DNA of 64,000 nt from Acorus gramineus (taxonomy: Eukaryota > Streptophyta > Magnoliopsida > Acorales > Acoraceae), in assembly GCA_030737835.1 (NCBI GenBank), contig JAUJYN010000014.1, positions 1,464,819-1,528,818 of the forward strand. Direction: 5' to 3'. The notes beneath the pieces were generated by a model, which was not told the DNA's origin, ran no database searches, and was given only the letters and a program-made list of their open reading frames with translations. The first letter of the stretch is position 1. Each line of letters starts with the position of its first letter. The translations under genes and the position numbers were made by a program. Positions 35,187 through 47,990 of this stretch are shown one piece after another.

Positions 35187-35202
35187 TGGCGCCGTCTGTG
35201 CG
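35187..35202 (+). promoter_or_regulatory. Tat primer-binding site
   Basis: TGGCGCCGTCTGTGCG, three bases after the 5' LTR. The first ten bases complement a tRNA-Asp-like 3' end; TTGGCGCCGT is the usual start in Tat elements. Confidence 0.75.
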
Positions 35203-35240
35203 ATCGAGCAAGAAGCCGTCCTAAACTTTGACCTAAGAAG

Positions 35241-35507
35241 ATGGTGTTGATGAGAACTCAATCGACGGTTCACGAGCAAGGTGGAGAAGGAGAGCGCGTG
35301 ACGCCCAACGACCCACCCCTGCCGAAGGGCAAGGAGACAATCGACGGATCCACTTCACGAAACCTGACCCCGGAGGAGGGCCGCGACTTCTCTAAGGAGC
35401 TCGAAGTGATGAATCAACGGTACCACCACCTAGAGAGTCTGATGGAAGAATTCTTGAAGCCGAAGGAGGTCATGCCACCACCACCTCCCCCTGAAGCACG
35501 AAACTAG
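35241..35507 (+). pseudogene. Tat gag N-terminal remnant
   Basis: An 88-codon frame from ATG with a charged middle, a short coiled-coil-like part (residues ~45-75) and a proline run. It stops at 35507. A second piece in 35518-35608 (SVSDDDLSD) follows. The main Retrotrans_gag domain and zinc knuckle are missing, so gag is deleted between here and the protease. Confidence 0.65.
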
Positions 35508-35608
35508 CAAAACCCGATGAGGGCGGGAGATTCCGGGTTCATATCCGTCTCCGACGATGATTTATCTGACGTATCCACACCTCACAGTGAAGCTCTGGCA
35601 TCATTCTG

Positions 35609-35887
35609 CGAATTGTGAACTACGATGTTAAACGGATACTGGTCGACACGGGAAGCTCGGCTGACATCCTATTCATGCAGCCTTATCTCAAGATGGGCCT
35701 GAATCCCTCTAACCTCGAGCCAGTGCAGGACCCGCTGATCGCGTTCAATGGGAGCCAGGCAGTTCTGGTAGGACGGATAACTTTGCCTGTGCGGGCAGGT
35801 GAAGAGACTGTTCTGACCGAATTCACTGTCATGGACCTCCCATTCCCCTACAATGCCATTATAGGCCGCACCTGGCTGGGGCAATGA
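35609..35887 (+). pseudogene. Tat aspartic protease
   Basis: Contains the retropepsin motif ILVDTGSSADIL and the flap/end region YNAIIGRTWL. The frame is open for about 90 codons, then stops. It normally cuts the polyprotein; here it is cut off from gag and RT by stops and frame changes. Confidence 0.8.
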
Positions 35888-36078
35888 AGGCCATACCGTC
35901 AACATACCATCAAAAGTTGCGCTTCCCGACTCCGCGTGGAATCATGGAGATACGAGGCGATTAGTCCGTAGCAAGGAGGTGCTATGCCATCGCTACCTCT
36001 GGTAAGACCAAGGTCAAAGAGCCGCCCGACAGTGTAGACGACATACATCCCAAAAGATAGCAATTACTGAAGGACCGG

Positions 36079-37477
36079 ATGAAAGCCAATGAGGCCAGAC
36101 CTGGTCCAGCCCAACGGGTAGTGGAAGACTTGGAGAAGATCTTCCTTGACCCGCTCGAAGCAGAAAAGTACTTCCTTATCGGCACCGCGTTGGACCAGAT
36201 TGAAAGAGCAAATTTGATCAAATTGCTCCATGAACACGTGGATGTGTTTGCGTGGAAGCTGTCAGAAATGCCCGGCATCAATCCAAGTATAATTTGCCAC
36301 CGACTGTGTTTCTCCCCTACGGTGCGACCCGTCAAGCAACGGAAGAGGCAAGTAGCTCCAATTCACGTCAAAGCCATCAAAGAAGAGGTAGAGAAGCTCC
36401 TCGCTGCTGGGTTCATTCGGGAAGTCCGGTATCCCTATTGTTAGCCAACGCGGTGGTAGTATCCAAGAGGAACGACAAGTGGCGAGTGTGTGTCGACTTC
36501 ACCGTTCTGAACAGATCTTGTCCGAAGGACAGCTTTCCCCTACCAAAAATAGACCAACTAGTAGATGCCTCCTCGAGAAATGAGTTGAGGAGCTTCATGG
36601 ACGCATATTCAGGATATCATCAAATTCCGATTACGAACATGATGTGAAAAAAACAGCGTTCATTACCCCGATGGGCACCTACTGTTACAATGGCATGCCC
36701 TTCGGGCTAAAAAACGCAGGGGCAACATATCAGAGGCTCATCACCAAGATGTTTGAGCGACAGATTGGCAAGACTGTGGAAGTTTATATAGATGACATGT
36801 TGGTAAGAAGCGACAAACGGGGCGACCATCTCGAGCATCTCAGGGCAGCTTTTAAAATTCTTCAGAACTATCGCATGAAACTTAACGCGGCTAAGTGCTC
36901 CTTCGGGGTAGAATCGGGAAAGTTCTTTGGATTCTTGACCACTCATCAGGGTATAGAAGCCAACCCCGATCAGATCAAAGCTGTGCTCGAGATGAACCCA
37001 CCAAGGAACAGAAAGGAAGTTCAGAGGTTGACTGGGAGGTTGGCGGCCCTAAGTCGGTTTATCTCTAAGGCGACTGAGAGAAATCTTCCTTTTTTGAGAT
37101 TGCTTAGAAAAGCCAAAAAATTCGATTGGACCTCTGAGTGCCAAATGGCTTTTGAAGAACTCAAGAGGTATCTCGCATTGCCTCCGTGGCTAGTGAAGCC
37201 AAACCCAGGAGAGCCGCTGTACCTTTACATGGCGGCCTCTGATCACGCAGTCAGCTCGGCCATCATAAAAGAACACGAAGGAATACAGCGGCCAGTCTAC
37301 TATGTCAGCAAATCCTTGTGCGGACCAGAGTCTAGATACCTGTACCTAGAAAAGGTTGTCTATGCCCTTCTTATCTCATCCCAAAAACTCAGACATTACT
37401 TCGTCACTCACCCAGTTAATGTGGTGATCGATTACTCGCTTAAGGTTATTCTTAAGAAGGCCAACATCACCGGATGA
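36079..37477 (+). pseudogene. Tat reverse transcriptase and first RNase H
   Basis: Read in three phases: 36079-36444 (N-terminal RT, DVFAWKLSEMPGI), 36430-36647 (RVCVDFTVLNRSCPKDSFPL), 36644-37477 (MPFGLKNAGATYQ, catalytic YIDDML, then RNase H with the first Asp region YLYMAASDHAV). Two frameshifts break the chain. The palm motif is intact. A TGA near 37475 stops it before the second RNase H. Confidence 0.85.
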
Positions 37478-37930
37478 ATATTGAAATGGGCAATTGAGCT
37501 GTCTCCTTTTGACCTCCATTACATTCTAAGGAGTGCACTGAAAGGACAGGTAATTCCTGACATTGTGGCCGACTTGACCCCACAGCCCGACGAAGTGTTC
37601 GTGATCAACAGCCAGAAGGTCGAGGCTGGTCCCACATGGACCCTGAACGTCGACGGAGCATCTAACCGAAAAGGCGCGGGGGCAGGACTGGTTTTAAGGA
37701 ACAGTGACGGACTTTTGTTCGAACATGCCTTGAAATTAGGTTTTCGAGCATCTAACAATGAAGCGGAGTATGAAACCCTTGTTGTAGGGTTGGAGCTCGC
37801 AATTCACCTTGGTGCCTAGGTCATTGACATCTATAGTGACTCACAGCTGGTAGTGTTTCAGAGCACCGGAGAATATGAAACAAGGGACGAACGGATGATT
37901 GCATATCATGAGAAGGTGCAGTTGTTGCTC
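37478..37930 (+). pseudogene. Tat second (archaeal-type) RNase H
   Basis: Begins ILKWAIELSPFDLHY, then the tether and WTLNVDGASNRKGAGAGLVL, the first catalytic Asp segment, and ASNNEAEYETLVVGLE. It stops at 37819 (TAG); the DIYSDSQLVV segment continues in the same phase. An added archaeal-like RNase H is the mark of the Tat lineage. Confidence 0.8.
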
Positions 37931-37989
37931 TCCCGGTTCAGATCGACAAATATCCATAAGATAGAGAGAGAATCAGGGATACTGAGGTT

Positions 37990-38706
37990 AAGGCCTTCTT
38001 GTGGAAAGAAATAGTGTGTCGCTTTGGAGTTCCGCACTCCATCATCTCAGATAATGGCAAGCAGTTTGACAGTGCCCAGATAAAGGAGTTCTGCGAAGAA
38101 TTGAAGATACAACATCATTTTTTCACTCTGCGATATCCCCAGAGCAATGGACAAGCTGAAATCACTAACCGAACTATCCTAGACGGTTTGAAGAAAATGC
38201 TAGATAGTGCGAAAGGGAAATGGGTTGACGAACTTCCTTCGATCCTCTGGTCCTACTGGACCACCGCATGAAGGTCTATAGGAGAGACCCCCTTCTCATT
38301 GGCATTCAAAATTGAAGCCGTTTTGCCAGTTGAGACCGACTTACCCACCCACCGAACCCAGGACTTTGATCAAGCAGGGAATGACGGTCAGATGATGCAA
38401 GACTTAGAACTCCGAGATGAAAGGAGGGAGATTGCAGCAATAAGGACGGCGGATTATCAAAACCAAATATCTCGATATTACAATCGACGAGTTTCAAGTA
38501 GGAGTTTCCGAGATGGCGATCTTGTCCTCAGAGAAGTCTTCCCAGAAACGAAAAACAAGAAGGATGGCAAGATTGGACCGAACTGGGAGGGTCCTTTCAA
38601 AATCACAAAGGCCGGACCAAATGGAGCTTATCATTTAGAAACTATGAACGGGACGGAGATTCCCCGACCCTGGAATGTAATCCATCGCAAGAAAGATTGT
38701 CATTGA
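37990..38706 (+). pseudogene. Tat integrase, N-terminal part deleted
   Basis: The sequence jumps from RNase H (~37975) into the integrase core before ISDNGKQFDS, which holds the second catalytic Asp; the Glu follows in NGQAEITNR. The zinc HHCC domain and first Asp are missing. A stop at 38271 separates the C-terminal domain 38299-38706 (VLREVFPETK, GPNWEGPFKI). It cannot integrate. Confidence 0.8.
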
Positions 38707-38756
38707 ATAAGAAGTGATTTTCCTTTCTCAGTCTTCTATGAAGTGAATAACGCAAC

Positions 38757-39135
38757 AGGACGAAGCCGCGCTCAACGGGCTGAAACTAGTTGAGGTCGCT
38801 CTTTCCACTCGACTCAGTGCAACCCTAGCAGCCGCGCACTAGCCAATACATCACAACGAAGCCGTGCTTAACTGGCTAAAACTAGTTAGGGTCGCTCTTT
38901 GCACTCGACTCAGTTCAGCCCTAGCAGCCGCACACTAGCCAATACAGCACAACGAAGCCGCGCTCAACAGACTGAAACTAGTCGGGGTCACTCTTTGCAC
39001 TCAACTCAGTTCAGCCCTAGCAGCCGCGCACCAGCCAATATGACACAACAAGGCCGCGCTCAACGGGATGAAACTAGTCGGGGTTACTCTTTGCACTCGA
39101 CTCAGTTCAGCCCTAGCAGCCGCACACTAATCAAA
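38757..39135 (+). repeat. Four ~96-bp tandem repeats behind Tat pol
   Basis: Units start near 38759, 38856, 38951 and 39048 (ACGAAGCCGCGCTCAAC). Each has CTGAAACTAGT and CTCGACTCAGTTCAGCCCTAGCAGCCGC. The open frame through them repeats itself and is not a gene. Confidence 0.85.
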
Positions 39136-39466
39136 TAACACAAAGGAGGGAAGAGAGAGGGTATCAAGAAGATAAAGATCCTCGGAACCCGTTGTGAAAG
39201 AAAAACTGCAGGGTGCATCTAAGAATATGCCAACCTCAAAAAGTACATCCCCCTGTCATTAAACTACATCAGCATCACAAAACAGGCATGCAAAAAGAAT
39301 AGATAGCAACAAGATAAACATCCATATTACGAGCACAAATCAAACTGAACTGTCTTGATACATTCACCATACAATAAATTGGCATCTACGCCGTTTCACC
39401 ATGGAGTCGTAATTACAAAATGCAAAAAAAAAAAAAAAACACATAACGAAAGTAGTCCATGAAGCA
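39136..39466. other. Tat untranslated region
   Basis: Non-coding spacer between the tandem repeats and the end of the antisense gene. Nothing else recognised. Confidence 0.5.
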
Positions 39467-40633
39467 TCAATTTGGCTTTTCTCCCATGGCGCGCCTTGAG
39501 GGAGCTCGTCGGACCAGGGGAATGCAATCTTCTTCAGCATCATCTTCATCTTCAACCCTAGCAGCCGATGTCACCAGATCTTCATTCATTTGAACCACGG
39601 TTTCTGTTGCACCCGTTGCAGGAGGAAGCGCCTCTGACTTCATGACATTCCTGCAAGGCTCACTCTTCAGTCCTGCGATGTTGGCAACCACCGACTTCAT
39701 AACAGCGGAGTTATCTGGACGGCCAGGGGAAGGAAACTCGTCGACATCTATGATATCGGACAAGATACAACCAAGGAAACTGGTTACCTGACCATGCAAG
39801 TCTGTAGGTTCAGAAGAAGATGGTGGATTTGGCCAATCCCACTGATCCTCCGATTCGAGAAGCTGAGGTCCGAGCACCTTGGGGACCTGTTCTGGACCCG
39901 GTTTAGGCACCCCATCACGACAGTCGTAGAAGCCCTTCCGGTAACCTCTGTCATAGGCCACCGAAATGGCCTCTTCCGACTTCTTTTCAATCGGGCCCAG
40001 TCGGTCCCGTACCTTTTCAAGGACTTGGATTTCAAAATCCAGCTCTCTCTCTCTCTCTCTTATGCTGTTCGGCCTCAGATGCGATGCGAGACCGATGAGC
40101 TCTCTCCTTCTCTAGAGCTAGGGACATTTCAAGAAGGTCCTTCTTGAACTTTTCAACCATCCGAGAGTGCTCCTCTTGGGCGGTGCTCAATGCAATCTCA
40201 GCTTTCTCCCGAGCTGCCTGCTCCCCCTCGCGGGCACGATGTGCCCGAGCAACGTCACCAATAACTTGGTCAATTCTTCGACCGACCATGCTCGAATAAA
40301 CGCTGAGCTGTTTCAGGACAAGAAGACCATAAGAATGGAGAATAACAAGGAAAAATGCAACTATCAGCGGCCCAATTCACATTAATATAAAAGGTACCTG
40401 GTAGGCCATGTTATGCAGGACAGAACCCGTCTCGGAAATGGACATGTCGCCCGCCATAGCCTTATCCTTCTCCAAGATCACAGATCGGATTAAACTGACC
40501 GCCACTTCTCGATCCTTCAGGCCGGAATCGAAAACATGAATCGAGCGGGACAGGGCCCGAGGGGTGGGAACCAACGGTCGGGCCTCCGGTTCCCGAAGAG
40601 TAACTGGTGAGGAAGATAACATGGTGGCGGGGA
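39467..40633 (-). pseudogene. Tat antisense gene 1, 3' portion
   Basis: Downstream half of the antisense 'putative gypsy type transposon' gene that begins at 52530. Pieces: 40633-40377 (SVILEKDKAMAGDM), a coiled coil at 40289-40032 (ARAHRAREGEQAAREKAE..), and 39985-39467 with AYDRGYRKGFYDC, a C-terminal pattern usual in this family. An AG microsatellite (about 40040-40062) shifts the frame between the last two. Its 5' half is separated by chromovirus A; the frame is continuous across the target site if A and one TSD copy are ignored. Confidence 0.7.
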
Positions 40634-40638
40634 CGACC
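40634..40638. repeat. Left target duplication of chromovirus A (CGACC)
   Basis: Identical to 51089-51093 on the other side of the element. Confidence 0.9.
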
Positions 40639-42179
40639 TGTCACGCCCCAGGGCGGCCGTCCCCGGGACGCGGCAAGTGTATATATGATATCAGTGACAG
40701 GAAATCAATAATAAACCACAAACAATCACTAAAATGACACACAGATAAAAGCAGGGCTGACATAATATATACACCGAGTGCGGAAGCTAAATGACTGAGT
40801 CTGTAGTCAAAAACATACTACAGACTCGATACATAATCATAAGTCCTGTGAGAGCCAACATGCCCATATATATATACAACAAAATCCAAATGTAATCCAA
40901 CTAAGTGCCCAAGCACAGAACATATACGTACAACAGAAAGAAGGGTGCTGATGGCCTCAAAACTCGTGGGACGCGGCGCTGCCCTCTGCCGGAGTCGTCG
41001 CCCGAGAAGCTCCTCCCTCAGATGGCACTGAAAAAGACAATATGCGAGGGGTGAGCCACACGCTCAGTGAATAGCACAACCCAATGCATACAGTTCATAT
41101 TAACAGTGTTCATTCATAGCAGCATAAACAACACAATCCGGGGGTTCGTCACATCGCCGAACCGCCATACCCTTACCCTCACCCTCACCCTCAACGGGCG
41201 ACCTAGGATATTGGGACTTAGTGGGTTTATAATCATCCTTACGCAAACCTGTGGGTCGTCGCATCGCCGGCCCACCATACCCTCACCCTCACCTTTCAAC
41301 AGGTGACTTAGGCTCTTGGGACTGACTAGGCTGTTGGTCACCCTTGGTCCACCGATAGTCTCTCCTCACTCCGCGGTTGTTTGGCCACTCCCATGTTCAG
41401 CACAGTCCTTCATCAAACCAGGAGGCGCCTACTAGTGGGAGCCCCTGCACGGGACAACCTGTCTAACGCCGAGGTAGTCTCTAACGGATCCAACGCAGGG
41501 CAACAGGACAGCCTATCCATCGCATATGATCCACTCGGATCCGCTGACAGCATCTCTCCACAATCCTAATGTCTTGAATTCCTCAGAATTCCACCAGCGC
41601 GCATAACCAGGATGCGGGGACTTAACAAGGCATAAGAGGGGGAAAAGAGACCCTGAGAGGGTAACCCGAGGTCCCGATGTAGGACATCCGACAACCAAAC
41701 GAGGAACACGGAGTACCCTAACCCGGGTCTCAGTGTTAACCTCGCAAGGCCCCCTTATATTCCCTAAACATGCTATCTATTAAAACAGTTTGCATTTAAT
41801 TAAATAAACCAAACTAATAGGATACATGTACAGGTCGGGCTGTCCTAGCATGATAACAGGGAGGCAGGATGCATGGCTCATGCACAATCCTAAGGGTGCA
41901 AGTCCCTAACATACAATCTAGGGCGGCATGCAAATCTACACACACACATCATGCTTACATGGATTATAATTACAACAGTTAATATAACCATACGCCCCAG
42001 GGGAGATCGGTACACGCCCAAGGCATGTAACGACTCCCGAACTGGGTAGGGTCGTCCCACTCACCGGAAATCGGGTCGACGCGCGACCGTCCGTCGAGAT
42101 CTGCAAGACAAGGTATTAACTGGTTAGAATAAATCCACAGTTATCCCAAAAATACACAACACACGCAATTAAATACACA

Positions 42180-42800
42180 ACATCCCCAAACAACATTCAA
42201 CACCCCTTCCGGCAACCACCCGCGGCCTCGGCAAGCACCCGCGGCCTCGGCAACCACCCGCACGGCTTCGGCAACCACCCGCACGGCCTCGGCAACCACC
42301 CGGGTGCACCGCCCGGGGCCCCGCGCGTCCACCGAGCCCAGCCGCGGCAGCCCGCACGCCGTGCGCACGCTCCTCGCCCCGCGCGCGCCCCGCGCGCACC
42401 TCCGCCGCTCCGCCGCGCCCCGCGCACGCCTCCGCGCGCGCCCCCGCACCCCGTGCGCTCCGCCCAGCCCTCGGCCAGCACCTCCGCCAGCCCCTCGCGC
42501 GTCCAGCACCTCGGCCAGCACCTCCGCGCGCCCTAGCACTTCGGTCAGCACCTCCTCGCGCACCTCGCGCCTCGGCCAGCACCTCCTCGCGCGCCTAGCA
42601 CCTCGGCCAGCACCTCCTCGCGCGCCTGAGGCCACCAGCCCACACTCCAGCCCTGCCAGCCCCTCCAGCACACCAGCACGAGCAAGGCAGCCAGCCCCCG
42701 ACCCGCGCACGTCCGCGCGCATGCCGCGCGCACGCACGTCCGCGCGCGCACGCGCGCCTGCCCGCGCGCACCCGACCTGCGCGCGGCCTGGGCTGCTGTC
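42180..42800. repeat. GC-rich tandem array in LTR A
   Basis: Degenerate units such as CTCGGCCAGCACCTC and CACGGCCTCGGCAACCACC. The long alanine/arginine/glycine frames on both strands come from this composition and are not genes. Only about half of it remains in the partner LTR (50055-50360). Confidence 0.85.
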
Positions 42801-43305
42801 GCCGCTGCCTGCTGCCTGGGACAGACCCCCACTTGGTCCGAGCACCACCACCACCATCCCTCGGCCACCCTTAGCCTCCGACCTCCCCCAACCACCCCGG
42901 CAGCCCCTAAACCACCCTCCACACACCCAAAACCTCCCCTAACAAACATCTAACAAGAGGAGCAAGGGAAGGGAAGCTTACCCGAAGCAAGGAGAGGAGA
43001 AGAAGAGGGTCCGGGAGCTCCTTTCGCGCCGAAGCTCCTCCCAAACGGTCTCTACCCACTAGACCTCTTCCCACCTCCGAAATGGGTCCGGGCTGAGGAG
43101 AAGAGAGGGTGGAAGGGAGGGCAAAACTCGCCGAAAATCGGATTTGAGAGTACCCGTGTGTAGATCGGGACCCGATCTACACTTTTCGTGCTTTGGGTTT
43201 TCGATTTTGAGGGGTGCAAGGGGCTCGAACGTGAGAAAAAGAGAGAGGGGAGAGAGAGAGATCACGTCGGGGAGATGATGAATAGTGTAGGAAATGTTTT
43301 GATTT

Positions 43306-43317
43306 CTTTTATATATA
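43306..43317 (-). promoter_or_regulatory. TATA box in the 3' LTR of chromovirus A
   Basis: TATATATAAAAG on the minus strand, about 270 bases inside the LTR. The equivalent segment is deleted in the 5' LTR (near 50826). Confidence 0.65.
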
Positions 43318-43581
43318 GGGCGCAACTTAAAAACCCGGATACGCCCCGGAACTGTGAAATTTTTGCAAACGATGCCGGAATTCGATGAAATTTTCATGAG
43401 TGGCTCAAAATGGCACCAGGACACATAATATGCAGTTAGATTTTCAATCGGAGTCCTCTAACTCGGACGATAGCTAACAGTCCAAAATTATGCGGTTCCG
43501 ATCGAAAAACCCTGAAAATTTTAAAACTGCAAAAATGCTCCAATGATTGCCAATAGGCCAAAAAGTGACACATATATAACA

Positions 43582-43593
43582 TTCTCCCCCCTT
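43582..43593 (-). promoter_or_regulatory. Chromovirus A polypurine tract
   Basis: AAGGGGGGAGAA on the minus strand, directly before the 3' LTR. Confidence 0.85.
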
Positions 43594-43628
43594 AGGAAAT
43601 TTTGTCCTCAAAATAAATACAAGAACAA

Positions 43629-46600
43629 CTAAGAAGGGAAAAGATGTGGATGTGCGTCACGCATGGCGTCCTCGAGCTCCCAGGTGGCCTCGGCACCGGA
43701 ACGGTGCTGCCATCGCACCTTGACCAGCTGGACGGTCCTGGTGCGGAGCCTCTTCTCGCGGCGGTCCATGATCTCAATCGGCTGCTCCACAAAAGACAAG
43801 TCCGGCTCGAAGACGAGCGGCTCGAACGGAATGATGTGAGCAGGATCGTGGACGTATCGCCTCAGCTGCGAGACGTGGAAGACGTCATGGGCCTGAGCCA
43901 ACTGTGGGGGCAGAGCGATGCGATAGGCCACCTCTCCAACTCGCTCGAGTATGAGGAAAGGCCCAATGAAACGCGGACTCAGCTTGCCCCGCACACCAAA
44001 ACGGAAGATGCCCTTCATCGGGGACACCTTCAGGAACACATGATCACCGACCTCGAAGGCGAGCTCGCGGCGACGGCGGTCGGCGTAGCTCTTCTGACGA
44101 CTCTGAGCGACTCGGATACGCTCGCGGATCGTCTTCACCATCTCGGAGGTCTGGTGAACAATCTCTGGTCCCTCAAGCTGGCGCTCTCCGACCTCATCCC
44201 AACACAGGGGGGACCTGCAGCTGCGGCCATAAAGTGCCTCATAGGGGGCCATCCGGATGCTCGAATGATAGCTGTTGTTGTAGGCGAACTCCACCAACGG
44301 AAGGTGCCTCTCCCAACTGCCCCCAAAATCGAGCACACAGGCCCGCAGCATGTCCTCAAGGGTCTGGATCGTCCTCTCCGACTGGCCGTCCGTCTGAGGA
44401 TGAAACGCGGTACTGAAATGGAGGTTCGTACCAAGGGCGTGCTGGAGGCTACGCCAGAACCTCGAAGTGAAACGCGCGTCTCGATCAGAGATGATGCTGA
44501 CTGGAGTGCCATGGAGTCGGACAATCTCGGAGACGAATAGCTGCGCCAGGGTGTCCAGAGAATCGGTGAGTCGGATGGGGAGGAAATGAGCAGACTTCGT
44601 CAGCCGGTCGACGATCACCCAGATGGCATCGCGACCCGAGCGTGACCTCGGCAGACCCGAGACGAAGTCCATAGTAATCTGCTCCCACTTCCACTGAGGG
44701 ATCTCAATGGACTGCAGCTTCCCCGCAGGGCGCTGATGCTCCGACTTCACCTGCTGGCATACTAGGCATCGGGCAACAAATCTGGCAATATCTGTCTTCA
44801 TCCCGCGCCACCAGTAGCCGCGACGAAGGCCCCTGTACATCTTCGTGCCTCCAGGGTGCACTGTGTACCTCGAGCGATGGGCCTCGTCTAGAATCTTCCG
44901 CCTCAGCTCTGCGTCGTCGGGGATGCACACTCGGCCTCTGAATCGCAGGATCCCGTCTGCACGAATCTGGTAGTCCTGATGCTCGCCCCTGGCGACGCCT
45001 TCAGAAAGGACTATAAAATGCGGGTCCTGAGCCTGAGCCGTGCGGATCTCATCGAGAAGAACCGGCTGCACCACCAGCCTGGCCAGAAAGCCACCCGCAG
45101 GGGTCTCCCGAACACTGATCCAGCAAGCGGCCTCCTCCAGAAGCCTCCAACGACGGACAGCCATGTGGGCGGCCATGCCCAGGGGCTGTCTACTGAGCGC
45201 ATCTGCAACGACATTCGCCTTACCCGGATGGTAAGCGATGTCACAGTCGTAGTCTGTCAGGAACTCAACCCAACGCCTCTGTCGCATGTTGAGCTCCGGC
45301 TGAGACTGCAGATACGTCAAGCTCTTATGATCTGTGAAGAGCTTGAACTCCTCTCCGTAGAGATAATGCCTCCACATCTTCAGCGCAAATATAATCGCAG
45401 CCAACTCAAGGTCATGGGTGGGGTAGTTCTGCTCATGGGGCTTCAACTGACGAGACGCGTAAGCCACCACCTTACCGTACTGCATCAGGACGCCGCCCAC
45501 ACCCAACTGCGATGCATCTGTATACACTGCGAACCCACCGCTCCCAGATGGAAGGGTAAGAACCGGCGCTGAGGTGAGTCTTCGCTTCAGCTCCTGGAAG
45601 CTCTCCTCGCAAGAAGGGGACCACTCGAACCGAACGTCTTTCCGAGTGAGGCGGGTAAGAGGAACGGCTATCTTGGAGAAACCCTCCACAAACCTCCTAT
45701 AATAACCCGCCAAGCCCAAGAAGCTACGAATCTCTGTGGGGTTCGACGGTCGACGCCAATTCGACACGGCGATCGTCTTCTCCGGGTCCACAGCTATACC
45801 CTCACCGGAAATCACATGGCCCAGAAAGGCCATCCGCTCCAACCAGAACTCGCACTTGCTGAACTTGGCGAACAACTGATGTCCAGCCAGAGTCTCCAAA
45901 ACAGTGCGGAGGTGGTGAGCGTGCTCCTCCAGACTCCTCGAGTACACCAATATGTCATCGATGAATACTACCACAAAGGAGTCGAGGAAGGGTCGAAATA
46001 CCCGGTTCATCAGATCCATGAAAGCCGCCGGCGCGTTCGTCAACCCGAATGGCAGTACTCTGAACTCGTAGTGCCCATACCGGGTGCGGAAGGCCGTCTT
46101 CGAGATGTCTGACTCCCGGATCTTCAACTGATAGTACCCCGAGCGGAGATCGATCTTGGAAAAGACACACGCTCCCTGAAGCTGGTCAAACAGATCGTCG
46201 ATCCGCGGCAACGGGTACTTGTTCTTCACTGTCCTCTTATTCAACTGCCTGTAATCAATACACAGCCGCAGTGAACCGTCCTTCTTCCGGACGAACAGGA
46301 CAGGGGCTCCCCACGGAGACACACTCGGACGTGCGAAGCCCTTCTCCAGCAACTCCTCCAACTGCTCCTTCAGCACCCTCAGCTCTGCGGGAGCCATCCG
46401 GTACGGAGCCCTCGACACCGGCTCGGTCCCCGGAAGCAGATTGATCTCAAACTCAATCGCGCGGTCCGGCGGTAATCCCGGAAGATCGTCAGGGAAAACC
46501 TCGGGAAACTCTGCCACGACTGGAGTCTGACTGATATCTGCCCGCAGCGGTGCATCCTCCAGAGCAATATAGGCCAGAAAGCCCTCGCATCCACCCCGAA

Positions 46601-47990
46601 GGAGTCTCCCTGCCTGCATGGACGACACGAACCCCAGAGGAGCTACGTCTCGATCGCCCACGAACTGGAAGGACCTCCGACCAGGAAGGTGGAACGACAC
46701 CGACTTGGCGAAACAGTCGATGCTGGCATGACTAGCTGCTAGCCAATCCATCCCCAGGATGGCATCAAAATCCGACATCGCGAGCTCCACCAGCTCTACC
46801 GGAAACTCATGCTCCGCGATCTCCACCGTGCACCCTCGGTACACCGAACTAAGGAGAATCCGGTCTCCCACGGGCAATGCTACCTCTAACACAGCATCTA
46901 GAGGAGCGGACGCCACACCCGTCCGTCTCGCGAAAGCAGGAGACACGAACGAGTGGGTGGCTCCAGAATCGAATAGCACATAAGCAGGAAGCTGGGAGAT
47001 CTGAACAATACCTCTGACCACGCTGCCGGATGCCTGGGCCTCCTCTGCCGAAAGCGCTGCCACTCGGCCCTGAACGAACTGAGGCTGAGGAGCAATGGCA
47101 CGCCTCGCCTGCTGCGCTGGCTGCCTCCTCTGATCAGCACGGCCACCCTGTGGCTGCTGCTGCTGACGCTGAGGCTGAGGCTGCTGCTGCGGCTGGCGCT
47201 GAGGCTGCTGCTGCTGCTGCTGGCGCTGCTGCTGAAACTGCTGTTGGAACGGCTGCTGGAACGGCCGCTGCTGCAACTGCTGCTGGGGCATCACTGCTGG
47301 TCGGCCTGCGTCAGGGCAATTATACAGAATATGCCCGACGCGCTGACAGTGATAGCAGCGCCTCGTCTCCGGTCGCCTCGACTGGACCGGCACAGCTGCG
47401 ATGGGTGCTGGGCCTCGCGCTGGCACCACGTCTGCTGGAAGAGAGGGAGCCGCTGACTGCTCGAAGCGGGCCCTCTTCTTCTTCCGCTGCCCTCTGTCCT
47501 GGCCTCTGGGTGGCCTCTGGTCTGTCGGCGGGGTCGGAGCCTGCACCTGGATCCCGATGTCTCTCTCGACAGTCTTCGCCCGCGAGACCAAGTCGGAGAA
47601 CCTCGTGAATCCCAGGGCGGTGACGTGCACTCGGATGGCATTGCTCAGACCGAGCTCAAACCGACGGCACCTCGACACCTCATCCATCACCAGAGCTGGA
47701 GCGAACCTGGACAGCCTCGTGAACCGCGTGGAGTACTCAGCGACGGACATGGTGCCCTGAGTCAGCTGCTCAAACTCCCGCTCCACTAGCTGTCGGGTCG
47801 AGAAGGGGAAATACTCCTCCAAGAAATATCCCCTGAAACCCGCCCAGGTGAGCTGCTCCAGTCCCTCTGGAATGTCAACTGATCTAGTAGCCCACCACTC
47901 GGCGGCGCTACCCTTCAGCATAAACGCAGCCAGGGAGACCCTCTGGCGGTCTGTGCATAGCATCGTGGAGAAGATGGTATCCACCTCCAT
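43629..47990 (-). CDS. Chromovirus A gag-pol polyprotein, 1,453-codon open frame
   Basis: Domains by residue: Retrotrans_gag (1-130), zinc knuckle CCHC (C212, C215, H220, C225), glutamine-rich linker (235-290), protease ([10 protein letters not shown]341), reverse transcriptase (about 540-720; FIDD at 676-679), RNase H (D825, E862, D887, D930), integrase zinc domain (H1038, H1045, C1075, C1078), integrase core (D1108, D1169, E1205), GPF-type module (1335-1375), chromodomain (1404-1453, ending HPHLFPS). All catalytic residues are present. The Del/Tekay assignment follows from the domain order, chromodomain and long LTRs. The first ATG used here is internal: gag really begins at 48451, separated by a one-base frameshift near 48003. 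Confidence 0.95.
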   Translation of the reverse strand: MEVDTIFSTMLCTDRQRVSLAAFMLKGSAAEWWATRSVDIPEGLEQLTWAGFRGYFLEEYFPFSTRQLVEREFEQLTQGTMSVAEYSTRFTRLSRFAPALVMDEVSRCRRFELGLSNAIRVHVTALGFTRFSDLVSRAKTVERDIGIQVQAPTPPTDQRPPRGQDRGQRKKKRARFEQSAAPSLPADVVPARGPAPIAAVPVQSRRPETRRCYHCQRVGHILYNCPDAGRPAVMPQQQLQQRPFQQPFQQQFQQQRQQQQQQPQRQPQQQPQPQRQQQQPQGGRADQRRQPAQQARRAIAPQPQFVQGRVAALSAEEAQASGSVVRGIVQISQLPAYVLFDSGATHSFVSPAFARRTGVASAPLDAVLEVALPVGDRILLSSVYRGCTVEIAEHEFPVELVELAMSDFDAILGMDWLAASHASIDCFAKSVSFHLPGRRSFQFVGDRDVAPLGFVSSMQAGRLLRGGCEGFLAYIALEDAPLRADISQTPVVAEFPEVFPDDLPGLPPDRAIEFEINLLPGTEPVSRAPYRMAPAELRVLKEQLEELLEKGFARPSVSPWGAPVLFVRKKDGSLRLCIDYRQLNKRTVKNKYPLPRIDDLFDQLQGACVFSKIDLRSGYYQLKIRESDISKTAFRTRYGHYEFRVLPFGLTNAPAAFMDLMNRVFRPFLDSFVVVFIDDILVYSRSLEEHAHHLRTVLETLAGHQLFAKFSKCEFWLERMAFLGHVISGEGIAVDPEKTIAVSNWRRPSNPTEIRSFLGLAGYYRRFVEGFSKIAVPLTRLTRKDVRFEWSPSCEESFQELKRRLTSAPVLTLPSGSGGFAVYTDASQLGVGGVLMQYGKVVAYASRQLKPHEQNYPTHDLELAAIIFALKMWRHYLYGEEFKLFTDHKSLTYLQSQPELNMRQRRWVEFLTDYDCDIAYHPGKANVVADALSRQPLGMAAHMAVRRWRLLEEAACWISVRETPAGGFLARLVVQPVLLDEIRTAQAQDPHFIVLSEGVARGEHQDYQIRADGILRFRGRVCIPDDAELRRKILDEAHRSRYTVHPGGTKMYRGLRRGYWWRGMKTDIARFVARCLVCQQVKSEHQRPAGKLQSIEIPQWKWEQITMDFVSGLPRSRSGRDAIWVIVDRLTKSAHFLPIRLTDSLDTLAQLFVSEIVRLHGTPVSIISDRDARFTSRFWRSLQHALGTNLHFSTAFHPQTDGQSERTIQTLEDMLRACVLDFGGSWERHLPLVEFAYNNSYHSSIRMAPYEALYGRSCRSPLCWDEVGERQLEGPEIVHQTSEMVKTIRERIRVAQSRQKSYADRRRRELAFEVGDHVFLKVSPMKGIFRFGVRGKLSPRFIGPFLILERVGEVAYRIALPPQLAQAHDVFHVSQLRRYVHDPAHIIPFEPLVFEPDLSFVEQPIEIMDRREKRLRTRTVQLVKVRWQHRSGAEATWELEDAMRDAHPHLFPS

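Larger units (their letters stand above)
40639..43581 (-). repeat. Chromovirus A 3' LTR
   Basis: Keeps a TATA box on the minus strand at 43306-43317 and a large GC-rich tandem array at about 42180-42800. It is 425 bases longer than its partner. Confidence 0.9.

Noticed and set aside
35241-38706. Endogenous plant pararetrovirus
   Set aside because: LTRs, tRNA-Asp-type PBS, integrase and the second RNase H identify a Tat Ty3/Gypsy element.
38899-39138. 79-codon repetitive frame
   Set aside because: Only the 96-bp tandem repeat read in an open phase.
42141-42949. Long Ala/Arg/Gly frames on both strands (261 and 212 codons)
   Set aside because: GC-rich LTR array; protein sequence is periodic and follows the DNA repeat.
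43644-44540. 298-codon plus-strand frame
   Set aside because: Shadow opposite the integrase and chromodomain of chromovirus A.
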